A stretch of 10,374 bases of DNA, taken from the NCBI GenBank assembly GCA_964602455.1, contig CAZRRG010000081.1, positions 1 through 10,374 on the forward strand, read 5' to 3'. The translations under genes were made by a program, and so were the position numbers. The DNA comes from JBBDIP01 sp964602455 (GTDB taxonomy: Bacteria; Bacillota; Sulfobacillia; Fermentithermobacillales; Fermentithermobacillaceae). Position 1 is the first letter of the stretch. The number at the start of each line of letters is the position of its first letter. Positions 1-5,877 of the stretch are shown here, piece by piece. The notes under the pieces were generated by a model. That model ran no database searches. It worked only from the letters and a program-made list of their open reading frames with translations, and was not told the DNA's origin.

Positions 1-2
1 TC

Positions 3-191
3 CTGCCCCTTTCACTGGCTGTATTCGAATCCATGGTTCACTATTGGCCAGAGGTGCAGGATATCCTGCATCATGTTCCGTTGAACCGCGCCCGCGCAAC
101 GAACCCGCCGTTGCCGGCGACAACCGCGCCCAACGGGCAGCAGAGACCCTTCGATAGCCAGAACATTCATGGGCTTAGAACCGCCTTCTAA
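3..191 (+). other. Open reading-frame tail, unrecognised
   Basis: A plus-strand frame is open from the window edge to a TAA at 189-191 and would be the last 62 residues of a protein starting outside the window. The translated tail (… FESMVHYWPEVQDILHH …, then a proline/alanine/threonine-rich stretch ending HGLRTAF) matches no family I recognise. The minus strand over the same bases also has a small frame (170 to 12, starting MNVLAIEGSLLP), equally unrecognised. With a broken gene next door, the segment may be decayed sequence. I would not assign a function to either frame. Confidence 0.2.
55..70. repeat. 16-bp perfect palindrome
   Basis: TGCAGGATATCCTGCA reads the same on both strands with no spacer. 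It could be a dimeric-regulator site, but one such palindrome is not very surprising in 10 kb by chance and no intact promoter is visible beside it. Confidence 0.3.
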
Positions 192-198
192 AATGATT

Positions 199-416
199 CT
201 AGAGGTAGTCGATTACGATCTCCTGCGCGCCTTCCCAAAGGACTTTGGTGCCGAGCGCTTCGAGGTTTTCGCGACCCTCTATCACGGTCATGAATGGATC
301 AGCTTGTTGTGAAGAGGGAGCATGGTCTTGAACGCTTCACAAGTCTTCGGAGCGAGCTCCTCTTCGAGTCGTGCTATGAACTCATATCCGCCTGCAGTAA
401 TCTTAAGTTTGGTCAT
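199..416 (-). pseudogene. DUF3830 (cyclophilin-like) gene with internal deletion
   Basis: Reading down from ATG 416-414, the minus strand encodes 42 residues beginning MTKLKITAGGYEFIARLEEE and ending LHNKLIHS before a TGA at 288-290. Shifted one frame, the next codons give FMTVIEGRENLEALG … VLWEGAQEIVIDYL and stop at 199-201. From memory of the DUF3830 family (about 140-150 residues, cyclophilin-like fold), these are its characteristic N- and C-terminal ends. The central part, normally carrying a tryptophan-rich 'WSGEAVWIPLG'-type segment, is missing. I infer one deletion of roughly 60-70 codons plus a frame change, joined near 288-294 where a short CATTCA-like microhomology is plausible. The gene is surely non-functional as a normal DUF3830 protein. 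The family's biochemical role is not known to me. Confidence 0.75.
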
Positions 417-473
417 CTAAAGAGCCCCCAGGTCGTCGTCACTAGGCATCTCGGTCCACCTTCGCCGCAGTCC

Positions 474-743
474 ATGGAGTCACCTCTCGCTCTACGCACC
501 CGCTGTCCAGTGGTCACTGTGACTCTAGAACCCCTCGACATCGCGGTGAACACAAATTCCAAGGAGGAAGCCATCCAAGAAGCTGTGAATGAGGCCGTGG
601 AGTACGCGCGCGAGTACCTAGAGCCCTCCAACGGGGCGTTCTACATGCGATCCCCTAACCGTAGGCCCCACCTCTCAACAGTACTAAGGATAGCGATTTG
701 TGACTCCACCCGCGAGGTTCTCGAAGTCTTCAACCTTGCCTAG
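474..743 (+). CDS. Small hypothetical protein, about 89 aa
   Basis: An acidic small protein starting MESPLALRTRCPVVTVTLEP and ending REVLEVFNLA. It has a beta-like opening (PVVTVTLEPLDIAVNT), an amphipathic helix (SKEEAIQEAVNEAVEYAREYLE) and a second strand-rich half with the polar turn YMRSPNRRPH. The strand-then-helix order loosely recalls HicB-like antitoxin N-termini, but the aromatic HicB signature is absent, so no function is assigned. The frame stays open upstream to 294, but bases before 416 are the antisense of the DUF3830 remnant, so a start inside 417-510 is more sensible. ATG 474 is chosen; no convincing Shine-Dalgarno precedes it, which lowers confidence and leaves open that this is the back half of a broken gene. 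It lies 92 bp upstream of ridA in the same direction. Confidence 0.45.
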   Translation: MESPLALRTRCPVVTVTLEPLDIAVNTNSKEEAIQEAVNEAVEYAREYLEPSNGAFYMRSPNRRPHLSTVLRIAICDSTREVLEVFNLA

Positions 744-835
744 GTGGGGGGATCTAATTCCGAAAACTGGCCGGGAGGACTTCAACGCCAACTGCTAGAA
801 GCCCCCGTGAACTGAGTCCCCGGGAGGTCTAAAGG

Positions 836-1225
836 ATGCAGAAGGCGATCATCACAGATGGCGCTCCGGCGCCTAGAGGCTTCTACTCACAAGGTGTCCA
901 TGCGGGCTCATTCGTGTTCGTTTCGGGACAACTGCCTATAGACATCGACGGTTCGATTGTCGGGAGCACTGCCGCTGAGCAGACGAGGCAGGCCCTAGCC
1001 AACGTAGAAGCGGTGTTGAGGGCTTCAGGTGCCAGCCTGAAGGACATCGTGCAGGTGAACGTGTACGTCGCGGGAATTGACCTGTGGCCCGAGGTGAACA
1101 GGGCCTACGAAGAGTCCATGGCCCACGTCCCGGTACCGCCGGCGCGAGCGGTAGTCCCTGTGAAGGAACTCCACTACGGCGCCTTGGTCGAAATCCAGGC
1201 TATAGCGTATCTCTCAGGCTCTTGA
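836..1225 (+). CDS. ridA: RidA/YjgF/UK114 family enamine/imine deaminase
   Basis: 129 residues, the usual length of the RidA family. RidA trimers in the cytosol hydrolyse reactive 2-aminoacrylate and 2-aminocrotonate released by PLP-dependent dehydratases to the keto acid and ammonia. Visible landmarks are the YSQG turn (residues 17-20), the VSGQLP segment (29-34), PPARAVVPV (101-109) with the conserved substrate-carboxylate arginine at about R104, and the glutamate of VEIQAIA at about E119. The retained arginine and glutamate suggest an active deaminase rather than a non-catalytic Rid subgroup, though subgroup assignment needs alignment. GGGAGG at 822-827 lies 8 nt before ATG 836. The last 12 bp overlap the end of the convergent PLP-enzyme gene, a natural functional partner because such enzymes generate the enamine by-products RidA removes. 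Confidence 0.93.
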   Translation: MQKAIITDGAPAPRGFYSQGVHAGSFVFVSGQLPIDIDGSIVGSTAAEQTRQALANVEAVLRASGASLKDIVQVNVYVAGIDLWPEVNRAYEESMAHVPVPPARAVVPVKELHYGALVEIQAIAYLSGS

Positions 1226-2335
1226 GAGCTTCAGCAGTTTATCGGTAGCCTTAAGACCGGAGCCTGTCACCTCGATCACGACTTGGTCACTAGGCCTGAT
1301 GAAGCCCTGTTGTGCCAGCACCGCGGCCGCGGCGGGGGCTGTAGCGCTGGTTGGCTCCATGAACACACCGGTCCTGGCGATACCCTGCATGGCGCCCCAT
1401 ACGTCGTGGTCGCTCACCGTCACGAAGCACCCTCCTGTCTCGCGGACAGCCCTGAGAATCTCTCTGCCCTTGATAGGGCGCGCACTGGCTATTCCCTCGG
1501 CGATGGTTTCTCCCTTGTGGATGGGAACAGCATTGTCCAGGCCTCTTGACCATGCAGTCGCCAGGGGCGCGCAGCTTTCGGATTGGACCGCGACTAGTCT
1601 TGGGATCTTCGATATGTACCCTGCTTCCCGCAGTTCCGTCAATGCTGCATAGGCGGAAGTGATGAGGCTACCGTTGCCGCAGGGTGCGATGATCACGTCC
1701 GGCATGCGGAAGGCCATCTGCTCCCAGATCTCATAGACGTATGTCTTCACGCCGTGCTCGAAGAACGGGCTCCAGTTGTGGCTGGCGTAGAAAGTCTTCT
1801 CACCCGCCGAAAGCGCCGCGGCGGTAGTGTCCTCCCTGGTCCCAGGCACCTTGACCAGGTTGGCGCCAAAGAGGGATATCTGCGCTATCTTGCCCTCTGA
1901 GGTGTATGCCGGGACGTAGATATCGGCCGCTATCCCCGCCCTCGCGGAGTAAGCAGCTACGCTCGCGCCAGCGTTGCCCGAGGAGTCTTCGACGATTGAA
2001 GAGACTCCCCATTTGACCAGGTTGTTAACCATGACAGCAACGCCACGATCCTTGTAGGAACCGGTGGGCATTAGGTAGTCCAGTTTGAGTAGGTACTCCC
2101 GGCCCCCATACCTCACAGGCGTGAGCGGGGTTAACACCTCTCCTAGGCTTACTGCGGGTGCGCCCATGTCCGGAAGCGCTTCGGAGTAACGCCACAGGTT
2201 CACGGGCCTTGCGGCCAGCGAGCTGGGTTGCGGTGCTGATGTCCCTAGGAGCCGTAGGTAGCCACCGCAGTCGCATCTCCATCTGGGGTCATCGAGGCTG
2301 TATTGCCTATCGCATACGGCGCACTGAAGGAGCAC
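1214..2335 (-). CDS. Threonine-synthase-like PLP-dependent enzyme
   Basis: 373 residues, fold-type II PLP enzyme of the threonine synthase/dehydratase superfamily. The N-terminus carries a small zinc-ribbon-like set of cysteines (CAVC at 5-8, CDC at 21-23) as in many threonine synthases. The PLP Schiff-base lysine is K95 in PTGSYKDRG; DSSGNAGAS (117-125) is the substrate-loop motif; CGNGS (219-223) is the phosphate-binding loop; EPTSA (327-331) and TGSGLK (357-362) complete the pocket. Threonine synthase makes threonine from O-phosphohomoserine, but related paralogs act as dehydratases or ammonia-lyases, and no thrB, hom or other pathway gene is nearby, so I leave the symbol blank. The start is GTG 2335 with AAAGGGG about 10 nt upstream. 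The 3' end overlaps ridA by 12 bp on the opposite strand. Confidence 0.9.
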   Translation of the reverse strand: MLLQCAVCDRQYSLDDPRWRCDCGGYLRLLGTSAPQPSSLAARPVNLWRYSEALPDMGAPAVSLGEVLTPLTPVRYGGREYLLKLDYLMPTGSYKDRGVAVMVNNLVKWGVSSIVEDSSGNAGASVAAYSARAGIAADIYVPAYTSEGKIAQISLFGANLVKVPGTREDTTAAALSAGEKTFYASHNWSPFFEHGVKTYVYEIWEQMAFRMPDVIIAPCGNGSLITSAYAALTELREAGYISKIPRLVAVQSESCAPLATAWSRGLDNAVPIHKGETIAEGIASARPIKGREILRAVRETGGCFVTVSDHDVWGAMQGIARTGVFMEPTSATAPAAAAVLAQQGFIRPSDQVVIEVTGSGLKATDKLLKLSRA

Positions 2336-2626
2336 GGTCAGTTACCCCTTTCGTCTCAACTGGGAGTACCAGCGGCAGTGGTCTTGTCACCACTCGGTAT
2401 TACTGTACCACGCGTATACGGTGTCTCGGAACTCGCAAAGGGCTTGGCGACTGGCACGAAGAACCTGACTCCATGGAGGCGAGACAGCTGTGCTCCCAGA
2501 CGGCCACCGGAGTGGGACGGGGCTCTCGTACCCGTGCTTCCGCTGGACTATGAACGCCAAGCCTACCTGCTGCTTGGCGGAAAAGACAGGGCTGAACTGC
2601 TGAGACCATTCCTGAAGCGGAAGTAG
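2303..2626 (+). other. Doubtful reading frame, possible gene remnant
   Basis: This 107-codon frame begins inside the antisense of the PLP-enzyme gene and no Shine-Dalgarno supports its ATG. The front half looks like chance translation. The last 35 or so codons (from PEWDGALVPVLPLDYE to LLRPFLKRK) read like a genuine soluble protein end, with more G/C at third positions. It may be the surviving tail of a lost gene. No family recognised. Bases 2336-2691 otherwise contain only two hairpins and the presumed upstream signals of the PLP-enzyme gene. Confidence 0.2.
2555..2579. repeat. 8-bp inverted repeat, hairpin
   Basis: CGCCAAGC (2555-2562) and GCTTGGCG (2572-2579) are perfect complements around a 9-nt loop. 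No T-run follows on either strand, so it is not a canonical intrinsic terminator. It falls inside the tail of the doubtful frame ending at 2626. Confidence 0.4.
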
Positions 2627-2633
2627 GTAATCG

Positions 2634-2652
2634 TCCTCCCGGTGTGAGGGAG
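2634..2652. terminator. Weak hairpin between convergent ends
   Basis: CCTCCC and GGGAGG flank a 7-nt loop between the stop at 2624-2626 and the end of the CopZ-like gene at 2692. The location suits a bidirectional terminator, but the 6-bp stem has no following T-tract on either strand, so this is only tentative. Confidence 0.25.
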
Positions 2653-2691
2653 GGCGTATCGAGGCTTCCAGAAATCGAGTGCTTGTCTGCG

Positions 2692-2910
2692 TTAAGCCTT
2701 AGTGGCTCCAACCACTTCGTAGCCGGCGTCGCTCACTGCTTTTTCCAACATGGCCACAGAGACTCTGTCCGGGTCAAACGTTACTGTTGCCGAGCCAGTC
2801 TGGGCGCTTACAGTACTCTCTACGACGCCTACCTTCTTCAGCGCATCGGCGACACGCTTCTCGCAGTGACTGCAGCTCATGCCGTTGATCTTCAGGGTCA
2901 TTGTTGTCAT
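2692..2910 (-). CDS. copZ: CopZ-like heavy-metal-associated (HMA) metallochaperone
   Basis: 72 residues, a free-standing ferredoxin-fold HMA domain. The metal-binding loop GMSCSHC (10-16) supplies the CxxC pair C13/C16 that binds Cu(I), and the remainder follows the family pattern: helix EKRVADALKKV, strand STVSAQTGSATVTFD, and a C-terminal helix ending DAGYEVVGA. Proteins of this type carry copper in the cytosol to a CopA-type P-type ATPase or to a copper-sensing repressor. AAAGGAG (2922-2928) lies about 11 nt before ATG 2910. No CopA, CsoR or CopY gene is in the window, so the partner must lie elsewhere; specificity for copper over other soft metals is inferred from the CSHC loop. A TTGACT at 2988-2993 (minus strand) could be a -35 element, but no good -10 follows. 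Confidence 0.9.
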   Translation of the reverse strand: MTTMTLKINGMSCSHCEKRVADALKKVGVVESTVSAQTGSATVTFDPDRVSVAMLEKAVSDAGYEVVGATKA

Positions 2911-3178
2911 GAGGCTTCTTGCTCCTTTCTACTATCTGACGTACCCGCAACTACTACCACTTGTAGCATGTTCCAGCGGGGGACCAAAGTCAACTAATAC
3001 AGCTTTAGCCGCATGCCGTCCCCAGGCTTGGCCTACTTCACGGTAACGATGACGAACTAGGGCCTGTTTCGCCCAGCAGTAAGCCCAGATGTCTCTCGCG
3101 CGATTCGTGATGTGGGTACTATCGTTGTAAGTCCGCGTAGGAACGCACCGCGCTCTGCCGGTTTCACACCCCTCGTAG
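2911..3178. other. Gene-free spacer between tadG end and copZ
   Basis: About 270 bp with no convincing reading frame on either strand, no tRNA and no hairpin-plus-T-run terminator after tadG. It must contain the copZ promoter, of which only a possible TTGACT (2988-2993, minus strand) is visible. I see no recognised riboswitch or metal-regulator operator here. Confidence 0.4.
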
Positions 3179-3664
3179 TTACCATTCCGTCCTCTTAACC
3201 ACCGACGCTTCGGATACCCGGCGATCCCTGAACCCTTCACCAAGCCCCGGCAATGTCCTCAAGAACAGCATTCGAACTGAGTATGTCACGGACACTGCCA
3301 CCGTTGGTTCTGCCTTTGTTGGCGGGTTCAGGACTGAGGCAGATACATGGGCGTCCAACACAAGTGTCTTAATGGGCTCTAGGTTGTCAGCGGTGACCTC
3401 TTTCGCAAACGCTTCGGCCTCTTCCTCTCTCAGGGACACAGTGCCAGCTGCCAGCAGGTCCCAGTCGAGTTCCTGAACCCCGGCCAGAGCCCCTAGGTCG
3501 CATGCTGCCTGGACAGCCTTCCTCACAACGAACACCGTCCCAAGGTCTACCACCATCCCCACGCACAGAACCGCTATGGGCAGGAAAAGCGCCACCAGTG
3601 CCAGCACTCCCCCGCGGGCCTCTCGTATCAGATCTCCGGCACTGAGGCGGTTCCTCCTGCCCAC
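3179..3664 (-). CDS. tadG: TadG-like Flp pilus assembly protein
   Basis: 161 residues. A short basic N-terminus is followed by a GG and one hydrophobic segment (about 19-48, GGVLALVALFLPIAVLCVGM … TVFVV), then the family-typical motif AACDLGALAGVQ (53-64, compare 'AaDaAALAga') and a beta-rich extracellular part ending RRVSEASVVKRTEW. This is the TadE/TadG-like architecture: a pseudopilin-like membrane protein of the Tad machine facing outward. It is much shorter than proteobacterial TadG, lacking a von Willebrand-type domain, as is usual for short monoderm versions. The start is GTG 3664 with GAGGTGAG at 3673-3680. It is the last gene of the operon, 29 bp after tadE. Confidence 0.75.
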   Translation of the reverse strand: MGRRNRLSAGDLIREARGGVLALVALFLPIAVLCVGMVVDLGTVFVVRKAVQAACDLGALAGVQELDWDLLAAGTVSLREEEAEAFAKEVTADNLEPIKTLVLDAHVSASVLNPPTKAEPTVAVSVTYSVRMLFLRTLPGLGEGFRDRRVSEASVVKRTEW

Positions 3665-3693
3665 AGCCTTCGCTCACCTCATCTAGCTCTAGA

Positions 3694-4152
3694 TCATCTG
3701 GGGACAAACTCGCTTCTCGTTACCGCGTGCGCCGATATTGGAATGCAGGGACCTGATAGCGGCCGCACAACAGGGCTTTTCACCGGGTAGTCATAGTAAA
3801 GGTCAACACATATGGTCGTGCCGTAGATAGCCTGGGTCGGTCGGATGCTGGCAGTGACTATGTCGGGATCGATGCCATCAGCGATCAGGAGCTCGCGCAG
3901 CCTGGCCAGAGCGTTCTGGGTCTTACCGCCCTCGACCGCGCAGATCCTGGCGACTTCCCGAGCCGTTGACATGAGCACCATCTTGTCGTTCAGCAATAAA
4001 CCGATTTCCAGTATGCTGAACAACACTAGGATCAATATGAAGATCACCAAGCTGAACTCGGCGACGGCTTGGCCTTCGGCACCTCGAAGAAGCCTGGAGC
4101 CCATAAGGATAGGATGCCGCAGCCCGAAGGCGGAGGTTCGTCTACGTGCCAG
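3694..4152 (-). CDS. tadE: TadE-like pseudopilin
   Basis: About 152 residues. The processing motif GAEG|QAVAEF, with the glutamate at mature position 5 and an aromatic at 6, is followed by a transmembrane helix (SLVIFILILVLFSILEIGLLL) and a TadE-type helix (MSTAREVARICAVEGG), then a soluble C-terminal region with a cysteine pair (TTICVDLYYDYP … GPCIPIS). TadE is a minor pilin matured by the TadV peptidase. Start: GTG 4161 has its Shine-Dalgarno directly abutting, so it is unlikely. GGGAGG (4161-4166) lies exactly 8 nt before an in-frame CTG at 4152-4150, which I take as the probable start; ATG 4104 has no ribosome site. The CTG start overlaps the flp stop by 11 bp, implying translational coupling. 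Confidence 0.85.
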   Translation of the reverse strand: MARRRTSAFGLRHPILMGSRLLRGAEGQAVAEFSLVIFILILVLFSILEIGLLLNDKMVLMSTAREVARICAVEGGKTQNALARLRELLIADGIDPDIVTASIRPTQAIYGTTICVDLYYDYPVKSPVVRPLSGPCIPISAHAVTRSEFVPR

Positions 4153-4366
4153 GTGCGGCACCTCCCAACTGGTTCACGATCTGTAGTATCTTGGTGCGGA
4201 GAGTGCCTCCGAGCTCGCCAAGTACCCCTATTACGGCAACAGTGACCAATACCAGCACAAGGGCGTACTCCGCCACTGTGGCCCCGGCTTCATCATTGGA
4301 GATCTCCTTCAGGCGGCTCACCAGCCTTTCACGAAGCGCAAGACCAGAGACGAGTGCCTTCATCAT
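4142..4366 (-). CDS. flp: Flp/Fap-type major pilin
   Basis: About 74 residues from ATG 4366. AGGAGG (4375-4380) is 8 nt before this ATG; an upstream GTG at 4375 overlaps that ribosome site and is rejected. After a basic leader (LRERLVSRLKEISNDEAG), the prepilin cleavage site G|ATVAEY puts glutamate at mature +5 and tyrosine at +6, the Flp signature, followed by the hydrophobic helix ALVLVLVTVAVIGVLGEL and a short tail. TadV-type peptidase removes the leader and the mature pilin polymerises into the thin adhesive pilus. Unlike in Aggregatibacter or Caulobacter, the pilin gene is not first in its operon but sits between tadC and tadE, consistent with its being expressed with the machinery. It has no separate promoter that I can see in the 28-bp gap before it. 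Confidence 0.92.
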   Translation of the reverse strand: MMKALVSGLALRERLVSRLKEISNDEAGATVAEYALVLVLVTVAVIGVLGELGGTLRTKILQIVNQLGGAAPGT

Positions 4367-4394
4367 CGTTATCACCTCCTTTTCAACGGAGTGA

Positions 4395-5132
4395 TTACCA
4401 GCGGCTGTTCAGGAACGCCAGGACGTGGGGAGCGATTGAGACGATGAGAACCGGAGGTAGTAGGAACAGGACTGTGACTATCGACATTTTGAGAGGTAGC
4501 GCGTTAAACCGACCCTCAGCCTCCTGACGTTCAACGGTCGCGGCCTCAAGAGCCAGGGCCTGCAGCACCTCAGACACCGGCGTCCCCAGTACCTCACACT
4601 GAAGCAGTAGGCTCCGCAAGCGCTCGGCGCCCGGCACGCCATCCTCGGCCAGAATCGTGAGGGCTTTGCTGAGTTGCATCCCACCTGTCACACGGCCCCG
4701 GGCCGCGCTCAACTCTTCGAGGAGTGGTCCGCTTGTTCTGCGGGAGGCCGTCAGAAAGGCTGAGGTGATGTCCATGCCTGAGAGTGCCGCCACCGACATG
4801 CTCTCAAGGAAGACCGGCCACTCGCTCCGCATTTGGGCCAACCGGTTCCGCTTGAGTTGCGCGTCATATCCAAGGAGTAGTGCCCCGCCTGATATGATAG
4901 CCCAGAGAACTCCGTTAACAGGAGACGGAGCTCGGGTCACGGTAGTGATCACCAGCAGGGGGCTGGCAGCCAGCAGCAGCCTCTTGGCGTATGTCGCTGG
5001 GGGCCGCCCACGTTCAGGTGACACAACGCCGGAGCGAAAGTCCCGGAGGCGGGCATCTTCCCTGCCGAGAACCCACGCTCCGAGAGTGCCCGCACATATC
5101 CCGATAAGCAAGGAATTGCCAACGATGGTCAC
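4395..5132 (-). CDS. tadC: TadC-like inner-membrane platform protein (T2SSF)
   Basis: 245 residues with the GspF/T2SSF fold. There is an N-terminal membrane segment (about 3-22), two more around 52-90, a cytosolic helical core (FLESMSVAALSGMDITSAF … VSEVLQALALEAATVERQEAEGRF, about 107-208), and a C-terminal pair of hydrophobic stretches (MSIVTVLFLLPPVLIVSIAP). TadC pairs with TadB to form the platform through which TadA energises pilin insertion. The start is GTG 5132, with GGGAGG 9 nt upstream in the 16-bp gap after tadB. Position downstream of tadB and just before the pilin supports TadC rather than a second TadB. Confidence 0.87.
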   Translation of the reverse strand: MTIVGNSLLIGICAGTLGAWVLGREDARLRDFRSGVVSPERGRPPATYAKRLLLAASPLLVITTVTRAPSPVNGVLWAIISGGALLLGYDAQLKRNRLAQMRSEWPVFLESMSVAALSGMDITSAFLTASRRTSGPLLEELSAARGRVTGGMQLSKALTILAEDGVPGAERLRSLLLQCEVLGTPVSEVLQALALEAATVERQEAEGRFNALPLKMSIVTVLFLLPPVLIVSIAPHVLAFLNSRW

Positions 5133-5148
5133 CGGTCTTAGCCTCCCT

Positions 5149-5877
5149 TCATTTTCGTCTGTGCTTGTCGGGGAGCAATGCTCGCAACATGAAGACCACC
5201 GCTACGTTGCCGATGAGCCACAAGAGGCCTCCGACAATCAGGAGCGCTCGACCAACCGGATCCCTCCACAGCGCCCTGCCCCCCAGTGGATCTTGGTAGT
5301 ATGTGAAAGCGCCAATCCCCCACGGGAGAAGAGAAAGGAGCACAGCAGTAGCGCGAGCCTCAGTCAGTTTTGAACGCAGTTCACCGCGCTCCAGCCTCCT
5401 GCGACGCAGAGACTCAGCCATGTGGCACAACAGGTGCGGGATGTTGCCGCCTGAGGTCGCGCCCATTTCCAGCACCGACGCGATCTGGGAGAGTTCTCCG
5501 TAACGGCCTGCTATTACGCCGAACGCCGTATCAAGGGAGGCACCCGAGTCGTATGCATGAGAGACGGCTTTGAGAGCGTCATGAGCGAACGACTCGCCTT
5601 CCAAAGCCACTCCCTTGACCGCTTGCGCGGGAGTCTCCCCTGCCCTCACGTGGAACGCGAGGGAGTAGCAGACCTCCTCCCACAGGGCTGGATCGCGCTT
5701 CTCCGACATCTCACAGACTCGCTGCAACATCCGAGACAGCCACTCTGGCAGCAGTGCCTTCGGCCTTGGAGCAAGGGCCGGGGCAAGGTTCCAAGCCTTT
5801 ACAGAAGAGACGACATCCGCAGTTAGAAGAGCCACGGCGGCCCCGGCCAATGCTGCAGCGGCGCACAGGGCGATCAC
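5149..5877 (-). CDS. tadB: TadB-like inner-membrane platform protein (T2SSF)
   Basis: 242 residues. An N-terminal membrane helix (2-24) is followed by a T2SSF domain with the usual helix pairs (ALWEEVCYSLAFHVRAGETP, then GELSQIASVLEMGATSGGN) and two C-terminal membrane segments (about 175-195 and 208-234), ending in a basic tail (DKHRRK). It acts with TadC as the membrane core of the Tad machine, contacted by the TadA hexamer. GTG 5877 overlaps the tadA stop in a GTGA arrangement and has AAGGGGG 7 nt upstream, so translation is coupled to tadA. It is shorter than many proteobacterial TadB proteins, mainly in the region between the first helix and the T2SSF domain. Confidence 0.88.
   Translation of the reverse strand: MIALCAAAALAGAAVALLTADVVSSVKAWNLAPALAPRPKALLPEWLSRMLQRVCEMSEKRDPALWEEVCYSLAFHVRAGETPAQAVKGVALEGESFAHDALKAVSHAYDSGASLDTAFGVIAGRYGELSQIASVLEMGATSGGNIPHLLCHMAESLRRRRLERGELRSKLTEARATAVLLSLLPWGIGAFTYYQDPLGGRALWRDPVGRALLIVGGLLWLIGNVAVVFMLRALLPDKHRRK

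Noticed and set aside
294..473. N-terminal part of a plus-strand frame extending to 743
   Set aside because: Bases up to 416 are the reverse strand of the recognisable DUF3830 remnant, so the extended start is an artefact.
2400..2711. 103-codon minus-strand frame upstream of the PLP enzyme
   Set aside because: Runs into the end of copZ out of frame, no recognisable protein features; likely chance.
2932..3243. 103-codon minus-strand frame in the tadG-copZ spacer
   Set aside because: Overlaps the tadG end out of frame, composition unlike a folded protein and no supporting ribosome site.
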